Assembly: GCF_000720255.1 (NCBI RefSeq)
Contig: NZ_JOJE01000061.1
Location: 1 to 28,401 of the forward strand
Origin: Streptomyces griseus subsp. griseus
GTDB lineage: Bacteria > Actinomycetota > Actinomycetes > Streptomycetales > Streptomycetaceae
DNA: 28,401 nucleotides
Direction: 5' to 3'
The notes below the pieces were generated by a model. The model searched no databases. It was not told the DNA's origin and was given only the letters and a program-made list of their open reading frames with translations. Made by a program: the position numbers and the translations under genes. Below, piece after piece: positions 7,737 through 15,154 of the stretch. How positions within the stretch are numbered: position 1 is the first letter of the stretch; each line of letters opens with the position of its first letter.

Positions 7737-8085
7737 AATTCCGCCCGGGGGTCACACCCCGACGGAGCTGATCGACGGCCGATCATCACTGATTTCCTAC
7801 CAACTGCGACCGTAAGCACACGAGTTCGCCCCGGTCGGAGGTGCGCGGAGGTGGCCGCACCTGAGGAGATCACCGGCGGAACTCACCGGACGCGGTCTCG
7901 ACCAGCTCACCGCGCCGGTGAGGACCTGGCGCGCACGAAAATGCCGTACCGCCCCGCCTCATCGACGGCCTGCTCGCCAAGACCCGCCTCGGGCTTCCGG
8001 CCGCCGTGACCTCGGCCATGGAGGTGCACCTGGTCGAGGAGAACGCCCTCGCGCGTCACGGCGAAAGCCGGCACGGTACGGCGGC
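7737..8085. other. non-coding or degraded gap
   Basis: No complete gene is visible. A second short dyad (GATCG-ACGGC-CGATC) lies near 7770-7784. On the plus strand a frame open only from 7922 encodes a protein-like run (IDGLLAKTRLGLPAAVTSAM, then EVHLVEENALARHGESRHGT, about 7961-8080) ending where the ATPase remnant begins. It may be a fragment of an unidentified gene; I could not recognise its family. Confidence 0.4.
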
Positions 8086-8322
8086 GCAGCACGGTGTGGC
8101 AGCCCGCGCCGCACCGACGAAAATGATGGCGAGCTGGGTTGAGGGTTCGTCCCACAGGTAGCGGAAGTACTCGAACGCCTCCCCGTTGAGCCACTGGGCC
8201 TCGTCCACCAGGAAGGTGCGGGGGCGTTCGGCCGGGGCGGTTTTCAGCAGGCGGTCGAACTCGCTGGGGTGGCGCGGTGGTTCCCCGGCCAGGTCAAGCG
8301 CAGTGAACAGCTCATAGCGCAC
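8086..8322 (-). pseudogene. mobile-element AAA ATPase (TniB/ExeA-like) fragment
   Basis: The minus strand encodes YELFTALDLAGEPPRHPSEF, then the Walker B segment RTFLVDEAQWLNGEAFEYF and the strand LAIIFVG, matching Streptomyces ATP-binding proteins of the TniB/transposition-helper kind. The Walker A P-loop that should precede MRYELFTAL is absent, cut at about 8322. A frameshift near 8115 moves the sequence to GAGCHTVLRR in another frame, and all later sensor and lid regions are missing. It abuts head-to-head a truncated DUF6262 gene, which also belongs to mobile elements. No ATPase activity is expected. Confidence 0.7.
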
Positions 8323-8330
8323 CGCGGGCC

Positions 8331-8570
8331 ATGGGCCGGGCCCGACCGGAGAACACCGCGGCCGCCCTCGCCGCCCGCCGCCGCCAGACCGAGGACAAGC
8401 TGGCCCAGGTCACGGCCGCTATCGGCCAGCTCCGCCGCGTGCGCGGCCGACCGACGGTTCGGGCCATCGCCCAGCGCGCCGGTGTGTCCGCCGCGTTCCT
8501 CTACGAGAACACCGCGGCCCGGGTGCTCGTCCAGAATGCCGTCGCCGACAGCCGCCGCCATGACCGCTCA
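8331..8570 (+). pseudogene. DUF6262 (Tn554 TnpC-like) N-terminal fragment
   Basis: About 80 codons match the start of the DUF6262/TnpC-like accessory proteins of Tn554-type elements: RPENTAAALAARRRQTEDKL, then TVRAIAQRAGVSAAFLYEN, a helix-turn-helix. Homologs continue for 100 or more residues of coiled coil, but here the pattern ends near RRHDRSAGRP and the frame runs into unrelated sequence before the next gene. In the family these proteins assist two tyrosine recombinases (TnpA, TnpB), neither of which is present in this window. The first 80 residues could still be translated as a fusion with the downstream ORF, which stays in the same frame. Confidence 0.65.
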
Positions 8571-8654
8571 GCGGGTCGTCCAGGGCGAGCCGCAGTTCCG
8601 TGGAGACACGACGCCGGCCGGGGCGTTGTCGGTGGCGGCCGGTACGTTGCGATC

Positions 8655-9233
8655 ATGGGTCTCTATCTGGTGAGTGTCACCGCGCAGGACTGGTCGCAGG
8701 CGGGGGAGGACGGGTACAGGGATGTCGCCGCCGCGTTGAACACCGAGCTGGAGCGGCGCGGGCTGCCCCCTTACGAGCTGCGGCAGGCCGCACGGGAGGC
8801 GCCGGGCTGGTTCGAGGAGAAGGTCAGCCCGTCTATGGACGGCTTCGTGGCGTTGTGCAGGACGTGGCTGACCGACGCGGAGCTGTCGGCCCTCCTCGAC
8901 TGGAGCGTGCTGGTGCCCCTCGCGCTGGAGGAGGAGATCGTGCTCCCCGTCGGCACCGCGTACTCCGGCGAAGAGACAACGGTCGCCGGGGCCCCGCGGG
9001 TGCTCGCCCTGGCCGAGCGGCTGGCCGGTGCCGTCAAACTGCCCGTGGACGCGATACCGGCCGGCGAGAACCTCGCACTGAGCCTGTGGTTCCTGGAGGG
9101 CGGGGCCGAGCGGACCGCCCGGGTGCGGCCGGGACCCTGGGTCGAGGACCGGGACGCGGCCTTCTACGTGGCCCTCTACCTGCGCGCCGCGCAGTACTCC
9201 CTGCGGTACGGCTGCCCGATGACCTACTCCTGA
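8655..9233 (+). CDS. hypothetical protein, 192 aa
   Basis: I do not recognise a named family. The protein is acidic, soluble, without signal peptide or transmembrane segment, and starts MGLYLVSVTAQDWSQAG. It has a mainly helical middle (ALNTELERRGLPPYELRQAA) and ends LRYGCPMTYS. The ATG at 8655 is chosen because the protein-like pattern begins there. The frame is open back to 8331, but that part is a different, truncated gene. No good ribosome binding site is seen before 8655, so translation could depend on read-through from the fragment upstream. It has normal Streptomyces codon use and looks intact. Confidence 0.65.
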   Translation: MGLYLVSVTAQDWSQAGEDGYRDVAAALNTELERRGLPPYELRQAAREAPGWFEEKVSPSMDGFVALCRTWLTDAELSALLDWSVLVPLALEEEIVLPVGTAYSGEETTVAGAPRVLALAERLAGAVKLPVDAIPAGENLALSLWFLEGGAERTARVRPGPWVEDRDAAFYVALYLRAAQYSLRYGCPMTYS

Positions 9234-9464
9234 GCCACAGCGGCGGCCGACCGGCCGGAAAGGCCGTCACCCACGTACCGGGCGGTGCCTGTGGCCACTC
9301 TGCGTGGAACTCGACCGAACCGGCAGCCGTCCGTCGACCCGGCGGTGAGGTCAACGCCGTAGAGAAACTGTGTTCAGTGCCCGCAAGAGCAGTGGAGAAA
9401 CCAGGGAAATCGACCGTGTGTTCTTGCATTCGCCGGGCACGAGGAGCGACGGAGGTTGATAACT

Positions 9465-9635
9465 ATGGTTCCCCTGCTTCTCGTTCTTCTGCTGGCTCTG
9501 ATCCTCTTCGGCGCGGGCTTCGCGCTGAAGGCACTGTGGTGGATCGCCGTCATCGTGCTGGTCGTCTGGCTGCTCGGCTTCGTCATGCGCTCCGCGGACG
9601 GGGGCGGGCGCAAGGGACGCTGGTATCGCTGGTAA
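9465..9635 (+). CDS. small hydrophobic membrane protein, 56 aa
   Basis: A short ORF encoding two predicted membrane segments: residues 3-20 (leucine-rich) and 24-41 (WWIAVIVLVVWLLGFV). A basic, glycine-rich tail follows and ends GRKGRWYRW. GGAGG at 9451-9455 lies nine bases before the ATG, and a strong hairpin follows 16 bases after the stop, so it is a self-contained transcription unit. Proteins of exactly this layout, usually called hydrophobic protein, are common in Streptomyces; their role is not established. The short periplasmic or cytoplasmic turn and the tryptophan-rich end suggest a bilayer-associated peptide, possibly in membrane stress. That is inference only. Confidence 0.8.
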   Translation: MVPLLLVLLLALILFGAGFALKALWWIAVIVLVVWLLGFVMRSADGGGRKGRWYRW

Positions 9636-9650
9636 CCCGCCAAGCAGCAG

Positions 9651-9692
9651 CATGCCTGTGGACTCCGGATGCACCCGGAGCCCACAGGCATG
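9651..9692 (+). terminator. strong hairpin terminator
   Basis: CATGCCTGTGG at 9651-9661 continues to 9668 and pairs with 9674-9692 with one mismatch, giving an 18-bp stem and a small loop. It follows the stop of the 56-aa membrane protein by 16 bases. Confidence 0.75.
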
Positions 9693-9887
9693 TCCTGGAT
9701 CAGGGCATCTCTCCGGGCAAGCGGTGTAACTACCACCTCCCCGGGAACCGGGCCTCATAGCTGGGGCCCGGTGAGCAGTGGAACCTGCGCCTCCAAACCA
9801 CCGGACCCCAGCCACTCCGACATCGCCCGCGCCGCGACGCTCTACACCTCTGCCCTCCGGCAGCCCACCGTCTTACGCCGCTGCATG

Positions 9888-9924
9888 AGTGATGCGGCTG
9901 TCCGGTCCAGACAGCCGCCTCACT
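9888..9924 (-). terminator. hairpin downstream of the cold-shock remnant
   Basis: AGTGA-T-GCGGCTGTC pairs with GACAGCCGC-C-TCACT (14 of 15 positions) around a 7-nt loop. It lies about 45 bases beyond the end of the minus-strand cold-shock remnant and probably was that gene's terminator. The rest of 9693-9965 holds no gene I can support. Confidence 0.55.
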
Positions 9925-9967
9925 GTCCGTTTCCCCTGCCTGCTCAGCCGCGGACGATGTTCTGCCC

Positions 9968-10112
9968 CTACGGGCCCTTCTGCCCCTGGCCGATGTCGAA
10001 GGTCACCAGCTCGGCCCGGTCAGCTCGCGGTACCCGTTGCCCTGATCTCGGAGTAGTGCGCGAAGACGTCCGGGCCCCCACCGGCCTGCTCGATGAACCC
10101 AAAACCCTGCTC
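9968..10112 (-). pseudogene. CspA-family cold-shock protein remnant
   Basis: Both RNA-binding motifs are readable on the minus strand: RNP1 as GFGFIEQAGGGPDV and RNP2 as VFAHYSEI. After a frame change come GYREL and then, in a third frame, ELVTFDIGQGQKGP with a TAG stop. The normal N-terminus (about 14 residues, usually MAxGTVKWFNxEK) is missing; upstream DNA is unrelated from about 10113. At least two single-base indels and a 5' truncation therefore separate this from a working 67-70-aa cold-shock domain. The family binds single-stranded RNA as a chaperone; this copy cannot. Confidence 0.75.
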
Positions 10113-10188
10113 CCCAGGCCCCGCAGAGCCTGGCGCGCCACCGTCTCGTCATCGGGTGCGGGAAGGGGTGCACCCGGCGTGCGGGTCA

Positions 10189-10507
10189 TCAGTGGCAGTT
10201 GCCTTCGTGGTGGTGGCGGTCGTAGCCCCAGGCCGCAGCGTCGACGAGGCGCCCGCGGTCGTTGCGCAGCAGGGATGCCTTCCACCAGCCCGGCGGGGCG
10301 ATGGGCTGGTGGAAGGGCGGCGGTGTCGGAGCGGTTGTCCCACACGTAGTTGCGGCGGTCCTGGTAGAGGTCGGTGCTGCTGTCGCGGCCCATTCCGGTG
10401 TGGATGCGGACCGTGGAACGTCCCGCCAGGCGGTAGTCCTCGAAGGTGTAGGTGTGGCCGTCCTCGTCCTCGAGGGTCCAGCCGTCGAGGTTGACCGCGG
10501 GTCGCAC
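10189..10507 (-). pseudogene. lamin-tail-domain (LTD) protein gene, disrupted by a palindromic insertion
   Basis: The minus strand encodes the lamin tail fold of Streptomyces secreted or surface proteins: VNLDGWTLEDEDGHTYTFED, then RLAGRSTVRIHTGMGRDSST, QDRRNYVWDNRSDTA, and in a second frame LLRNDRGRLVDAAAWGYDRH with a short His-rich end. Between DTA and LRN, where relatives have only about one residue, lies an extra segment of roughly 46 bp that shifts the frame and contains a 14-bp inverted repeat. The N-terminal signal peptide and first strands are also missing upstream of about 10507. Without the insertion the domain would read through to the stop at 10189. Confidence 0.75.
10269..10316. 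repeat. palindromic insertion in the LTD gene; 38 bp shared with IS21 istA
   Basis: Inverted repeat arms at 10278-10291 and 10303-10316 (14 bp each, perfect, 11-nt spacer). Bases 10269-10306 are identical to 15489-15526 inside the IS21 transposase gene. The insertion accounts for the frameshift in the LTD gene. Confidence 0.7.
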
Positions 10508-10640
10508 GGACGGCTACTTCGAGGAGACTTACGGGCACGGGCGGCGAGACAGACGACGACAGGCCCATGCCCATAGAGCCTTTGGCGGCTGCGTCGTCGA
10601 CGGCCGACGATGTCCTGCAGGATCACCAACGGGGGTGGGC

Positions 10641-11776
10641 GTGGAGCTGACGGCGTTCTTCAGCGGCGGCGACGGATGGGCACAGCCCTGGGTGCTCGAC
10701 GTCGGGCTGGTCGAGTCCCTCCGGTTCGGCCCCCAGCCGGTCATACCGACCTGGACGTGGCCATCGCGCTGACCCGGTTGCTGCACAACGACTTCGTCTC
10801 CTACGGGACCGACGGCAAGGGCAGGCATCTGAATGACGAGAACGTGCCGATCGTCATCAAGGCCCACCGCGCCGTTCTGGAACGACTCGCCCTCAATCCG
10901 CCAGCCTGGCCGTTCCGTACGTTCGACGGACCGCGCGGCTTCGGCACCTACTGGCGCGACAACGACATGCGGAACAGTTGGCAGGCCCGGCGGGACTGCA
11001 TCGAGCAGATCCTCGGCCCGACCCGCGACGCGCTGGAGGAGCCGCAGGAGCTGGAATACGAGCGCCGCTTCACCAACGGGCCGTCCGGCAGTTTCAAGAA
11101 CCTCATCTTCGCCGCCGACGGGGCGAAACCGCAGATCGTGCTGCGCGACGCGGTGAACAACGACGTCGAGATCGTCCGCCACGCCGACACCTGCCTGGTA
11201 TTCACCGATCCTCTACCGCCGCAGGGGCTGGCCTGGCGGCAGATGGTGGCCTGGTGGAGGAAGAGTCACCAGCCTGATGTCGACGAGAAGGCAGCCGCCG
11301 ACGCCCTGTACCGGCGGCTGTACCGGTCGCTGGACTCCCCGCCCGAGCAACTCCTCATGATCACCTACTGCGCCCGCTACGCCAAAGAAGGCGGCTTCGA
11401 CCTGCCCGCGCTGATCCCCCAGGTCTACCTCCGCTACGCCCCCTACACCCGCAAGAGCGGCAAGCAGTCCGGGGCGCTGTACCGGCAGCGGATGGACTTC
11501 CTGCTCCTGGCTCCAGACCGCTCCCGCATCGTCATCGAGGTTGGCGGCGTGCAGCACTACGGTCGGCCGAACCCGCCTGACGACACGTGCCGGGTAACCC
11601 ACACCGCCGTGCCGCAGCTGTACGCGGAGATGGTCGCCGAAGACCGCCGGCTGAGGCTCGCCGGATACGAGATCTACCGCTTCGGCGGACGGGAACTGAC
11701 CGAACCGGGCGGGAAGCAGCTCCTGGAGGACTTCTTCACCGAACTCCTCACGCGGCACATGAAGCCAACCCTGTGA
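10641..11776 (+). pseudogene. nuclease-like protein with C-terminal PD-(D/E)XK-like domain, frameshifted near the start
   Basis: The likely start is GTG 10641 behind GGGGG, giving VELTAFFSGGDGWAQPWVL and then VESLRFGPQP. At about 10735, in a C-run, the frame changes to TDLDVAIALTRLLHNDFVSY and stays open to 11776. Middle segments include WQARRDCIEQ and RFTNGPSGSFKNLIFAAD. The C-terminus has a restriction-endonuclease-like pattern: MDFLLL (Asp, 11495), then RIVIEVGGVQHY (Glu, 11537), then YAEMVAEDRRLRLAGYEIYR. Relatives with this pattern usually read IEVDG; here the Asp is Gly (11543). I infer a defence-type nuclease, but no family name is certain. It is followed 71 bases later by a DUF3800 gene. 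Confidence 0.6.
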
Positions 11777-11847
11777 GCAGATGCCCCGGGGCGCGAAAGT
11801 CGTTTCCAGGCGCGGGCCCACCTCAGGGGAGGCGGCGTGCCGGTGGC

Positions 11848-12639
11848 ATGGACCATTGCGTCGTGCCATTGACCGGAGAAACGTCCAGCTGTCTGAGCCA
11901 GTTGGAGTCCACCGCTGACGGCGAGGAGTGTGGGCGGTGGATCGCCTGCGACGAGTCAGGGTGGGACGGCGAGCAGTTGGTCGGCCGGAAGCGTCGCTTC
12001 CTGGTCTTCGCTTCGGCCGCCGTCGACGATGCGGAGGCCGCCCCACTTGTGCAGGAGCTGCGGGGGCAGGCCCGCATCCGGCAGGCCGGGGAGCTGAAGT
12101 TCCGCCTGTTCAAGGACCACACGCAGCGGTGGTCTCTGCTGCAGCAGGTCTGGGGGCCCGGTGGTGCGCTCCATGACTGGTGTTCGGTGTACGTGGTCGA
12201 CAAGGAGTATGCGGCGGTGGCGAAGGTGATCGACCTGCTGCTGGAGGAGAAGGAACACGCCGAGGGCGGCAACCTGTATGCCGATGGTCAGACCCGTGAT
12301 CTGGCGCGGACGCTGGCGCTCGAGGGACGTCGGGCGCTGCGCGGCCCTTTGTTCGAGGAGCTGGTGTCCGCGTTCGTGGCGCTGGCCTCGCAGCGGGGCG
12401 TGGGCCGTCAGACGGACGCGTCGGAGGCGCTCTTCGCGGTGATTGACCGGGCCCTGGGCGGCCTCGTCGCGCAAGGCCGTCACCGAGCTGCTGGCCCGGG
12501 TGCTGAAGGCGTCAATCGCGTGATGCCCGCGCGGCAACCCGGTGCAGCGAGAACGGCAGGCACCATCCTCTCCTCCGTGCGGCAGCCCTGCCGCCTCGGA
12601 GGAGAGCTCGACGGGGACGGCCACCTCTCGTTCAGATGA
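11848..12639 (+). CDS. DUF3800 domain-containing protein, C-terminus probably frameshifted
   Basis: The N-terminus carries the DUF3800 hallmark: an acidic strand ending in DESGWDG, then RFLVFASAAVDDAEAAPLV, ELKFRLFK and the strand YVVDKEYAAVAKV. DUF3800 proteins have an RNase H-like fold with acidic metal-binding residues and are common in mobile and defence regions. The ATG at 11848 lacks a close ribosome binding site. Near 12455-12465 the sense moves to another frame, where it reads AVTELLARVLKASIA with a TGA at 12521-12523; the annotated frame instead runs on through the downstream hairpin. The native C-terminus was therefore probably at 12523 and a one-base indel has altered it. Confidence 0.65.
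   Translation: MDHCVVPLTGETSSCLSQLESTADGEECGRWIACDESGWDGEQLVGRKRRFLVFASAAVDDAEAAPLVQELRGQARIRQAGELKFRLFKDHTQRWSLLQQVWGPGGALHDWCSVYVVDKEYAAVAKVIDLLLEEKEHAEGGNLYADGQTRDLARTLALEGRRALRGPLFEELVSAFVALASQRGVGRQTDASEALFAVIDRALGGLVAQGRHRAAGPGAEGVNRVMPARQPGAARTAGTILSSVRQPCRLGGELDGDGHLSFR
12568..12606. terminator. bidirectional hairpin between convergent genes
   Basis: Outer arms 12568-12577 and 12597-12606 (CTCTCCTCCG/CGGAGGAGAG) and inner arms 12579-12585 and 12588-12594 pair perfectly. It sits between the DUF3800 and FG-GAP genes, which converge here. Confidence 0.7.
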
Positions 12640-14059
12640 CTCCGAGCAGTCCGTTGCCGCCCAGGAGGGTGCTGTCCTTCTGCGGGAAGCCGACGGACGG
12701 GGCGGTGATCATGCTGCTGCCCTTGGCAGCGGGGCCGTTGGCGCCGCCTGGCAGGACCCAGACGGCGCCGGTGGCGTTGTTCTCCTGCGCGGCGCTGACG
12801 AAGAGTTCAGGTTTGCCGTCCTTGTTGATGTCGCCGACAGCCACCGTGGTACCGAACATGTCGTCGCTCTCGCCGGCTCCCGGGATTTTCGCGGTGTCCT
12901 GGGTGAAGGCGTAGGCGCCGGCGCCCAGGGCACCGGTGCGGCGGCCGGGGATGACCGTGACTTGCCCGGCGTTCGGCTTGCCCATGTCCTCCAGCGGCGA
13001 GCCGACCACGACGTCCGCCAGCCCGTCACGGTTCAGATCGCCCACAGCGAGGGCACCGCCGAAGTCGTCCCCCTTCTCGCTCGCGCCAGGGACACCCGGG
13101 GTGTTCTGGGTGAGCTGCACCGGTTTCGCGTCCCGCGCGATGCCGTGTGCCGAGCCGTACCACAGAAGTACCCGGCCGCCGAGCGCACCGTCAGTGGTGG
13201 CGTGGTCCGGCTCGTCCGGGTCTCCCACCACGAGATCGGCGTATCCGTCGCCGTTGATGTCCCCGGTGGCCGCGATCAGGCCGTTGCCCATCTGCTGTGC
13301 GCCGCCGTAGACGGGGTTGACGTACACCTCGCCGCCGCTGATGTCGCTGAGGCGGACAGTGACGGCCACCTCGTCCGGCGCCCCGCTGTGGGCGAAGTCG
13401 CCCAGCGTGACGCTTCCGACGGAGGCGGTGTCACGGCTTTCATCGGCCGAGCCGTAGGTACCGCTGCGGCTGAACGGCCCCCGAAAGCGCATCGCCCCCT
13501 CATACCCGGCCACGAGCACCTCGGTCCGAACGCCGGCACCGGTGCTGAGCGCCGCCACGTCCAGGCCGTAGTACTTGCCGGCCGTGGTCGCCGGCAGATC
13601 AGTGCCGGACCTCAGCCCGGACCTGCTGCCCCACAGGACCGTCACCGTGCCGGCGTCCTCGCCCCGCGTGGTGTCCTCGTACGGCGCGGAGACCACCAAG
13701 TCCGCGTAACCGTCCCGGTTCAGGTCGGCCGTCGCGGTGGCGCCACCGAACCCGTCGTTCGACTCGGCCGTGCCCGGCACACCCGCGGTGTTCTGCGTGA
13801 TGGTTGCCCGCCGGGACACCGACAGCCCCGCCTTGCCTCCGTAGAGAACGACCACGGCACCGGCTCCCGCCTTGCCGGCGATGTTCGCACCCGGCGCGGG
13901 CAGCACGGCGTCGCGGTAGCCGTCCACGTTGAAGTCACCGGGCACTGCACCGTGCACGGCTGCTGCGGGCACGGCCGACAGCAGCCCAGCGCCCATCACG
14001 GCGGCGATCAGGAGCGCCCCTGTTCGCCAACCCCCAAGCAGACCACGTCTGTTCCACAT
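12632..14059 (-). CDS. secreted FG-GAP repeat (integrin alpha-like beta-propeller) protein
   Basis: A 475-aa exported protein. Residues 1-35 form a signal peptide (MWNRRGLLGGWRTGALLIAA, cleavage near AAAVHG). FG-GAP/VCBS-like repeats follow, each with a calcium-loop motif: DFNVDGYRD (42-50), DLNRDGYAD (112-120), and later DINGDGYADLVV, DLNRDGLADVVV and DINKDGKPELFV. The repeats TQNTAGVPG, TQNTPGVPG and TQDTAKIPG mark blade boundaries. Seven blades would make a calcium-stabilised propeller for ligand binding outside the cell; no catalytic domain is attached. ATG 14059 follows GGAGGGGAT. It is a single-gene unit ending at the hairpin at 12568-12606. The ligand is unknown. Confidence 0.88.
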   Translation of the reverse strand: MWNRRGLLGGWRTGALLIAAVMGAGLLSAVPAAAVHGAVPGDFNVDGYRDAVLPAPGANIAGKAGAGAVVVLYGGKAGLSVSRRATITQNTAGVPGTAESNDGFGGATATADLNRDGYADLVVSAPYEDTTRGEDAGTVTVLWGSRSGLRSGTDLPATTAGKYYGLDVAALSTGAGVRTEVLVAGYEGAMRFRGPFSRSGTYGSADESRDTASVGSVTLGDFAHSGAPDEVAVTVRLSDISGGEVYVNPVYGGAQQMGNGLIAATGDINGDGYADLVVGDPDEPDHATTDGALGGRVLLWYGSAHGIARDAKPVQLTQNTPGVPGASEKGDDFGGALAVGDLNRDGLADVVVGSPLEDMGKPNAGQVTVIPGRRTGALGAGAYAFTQDTAKIPGAGESDDMFGTTVAVGDINKDGKPELFVSAAQENNATGAVWVLPGGANGPAAKGSSMITAPSVGFPQKDSTLLGGNGLLGVI

Positions 14060-14345
14060 GAGCTGGATCCCCTCCCCCTCAACGCACCTGGCGTGCGCGC
14101 AGTCCAGGGCATCGTAAAGGGCGCCCCCGAACGGCCCGGAACTCCCCCAGCAGGGCGCCGCCGTCCCCTACCGGGCCCCGACCCGGGCCTCGGCGACCAG
14201 TGACACCTTGACGTGGGACGGAGTGGTCTTGTACTCAAGGCCCGTCGTGCCCGCCGGTACCGGTCGCGGACAGTCGGCGACGCTTGCAATGTGAGCCGAT
14301 TCCGGCGGGTGAAAAATGACCCCCTGCTGCGTCAGTTGTTGTTGG

Positions 14346-15154
14346 TCATTCCCCGGTGTTGGCGGCGGGAACCCGTCCGAGGTCGCGGCCGGGCATGCGG
14401 TAGCTGTCGCCCTTCAGCGAGATCACCTCGGCATGGTGGACGAGGCGGTCGATCATCGCGGCGGCGACGGTGTCGTCGCCGAAGACCTCGCCCCAGCGCC
14501 CGAAGGGCTTGTTGCTGGTCACGATCACCGAGGCCGTTCGTAGCGGCCCGAGATGAACTGGAAGAACAGGTTCGCGGCCTCGGGCTCGAAAGGGATGTAT
14601 CCCACTTCGTCGACCGCGATCAGCGGGATCCGTCCCAGCCGGGTCAACTCGTCGCTCAGATGCCCTGCTTGATGGGCCTCGGCGAGGCGGGTGACCCACT
14701 GGGCGGCGGTGCCGAAAGCGACCCGGTGGCCGGCCTGGCAGGCCCGGATGCCCAGGCCGGTGGCGAGGTGGGTCTTGCCGGTGCCGAGTGGCCCCAGGAA
14801 GATCACGTTCTCCTTTCCGGCGACGAAGTCCAGAGTCCCCAGATGGGCGATGACCTCGCGTTTCACGGACTGCTGGTGGTCGAAATCGAAGTCCTCCAGC
14901 GACTTGCGAGAAGGGAAACGGGCCGCCCGGATGCGTCCCTCGGCGCCGTGGGAGTCGCGGGCGGCGACCTCCCTCTGCAGGCAGGCGGCCAGGTACTCCT
15001 CGTGGCTCCAGCCCTCGTCGCGGGCCCGCTCGGCGAGCCTGGCGGCCGCGTCCCGCAGGGCCGGTGCCTTCAACGCTTTGGTCAGGTAGATCAGTTCGGA
15101 GCCGACGTCGCGGCCGGTCCCGGCCTGGTTCGTGCCGTTCTTCGTGCTCATCAC
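14346..15154 (-). pseudogene. istB: IS21 transposition helper ATPase, frameshifted
   Basis: The start GTG 15154 overlaps the end of istA. The N-terminal part is complete, with Walker A GPLGTGKTHLATGLG, RVAFGTAAQWV and Walker B PLIAVDEVGYIPFEPEA up to GRYER. At about 14537 one G is missing compared with the expected codons, giving PR-stop; the remaining conserved part, ASVIVTSNKPFGRWGEVFG and MIDRLVHHAEVISLKGDSY, lies in the next frame to the stop at 14346. IstB is the AAA+ ATPase that selects targets for IstA. The unbroken protein would be about 268 aa, normal for the family. One base change would restore it. Confidence 0.85.

Noticed and set aside
7961..8080. Protein-like run on the plus strand (IDGLLAKTRLGLPAAVTSAM)
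   Set aside because: Open for only about 50 codons and not recognised; kept as part of the gap description rather than called a gene.
9651..9692. Hairpin as an attachment site or CRISPR-like repeat
   Set aside because: A single hairpin right after a stop codon is better explained as a terminator; no repeat-spacer array exists in the window.
8600..9760. Plus-strand 386-codon open frame
   Set aside because: Arg/Gly-rich frame-shifted shadow of the 192-aa protein and of the small membrane protein downstream.
12542..14203. Plus-strand 553-codon open frame
   Set aside because: Antisense of the FG-GAP gene; the repeated Val/Ala/His pattern is the complement of its calcium-loop repeats.
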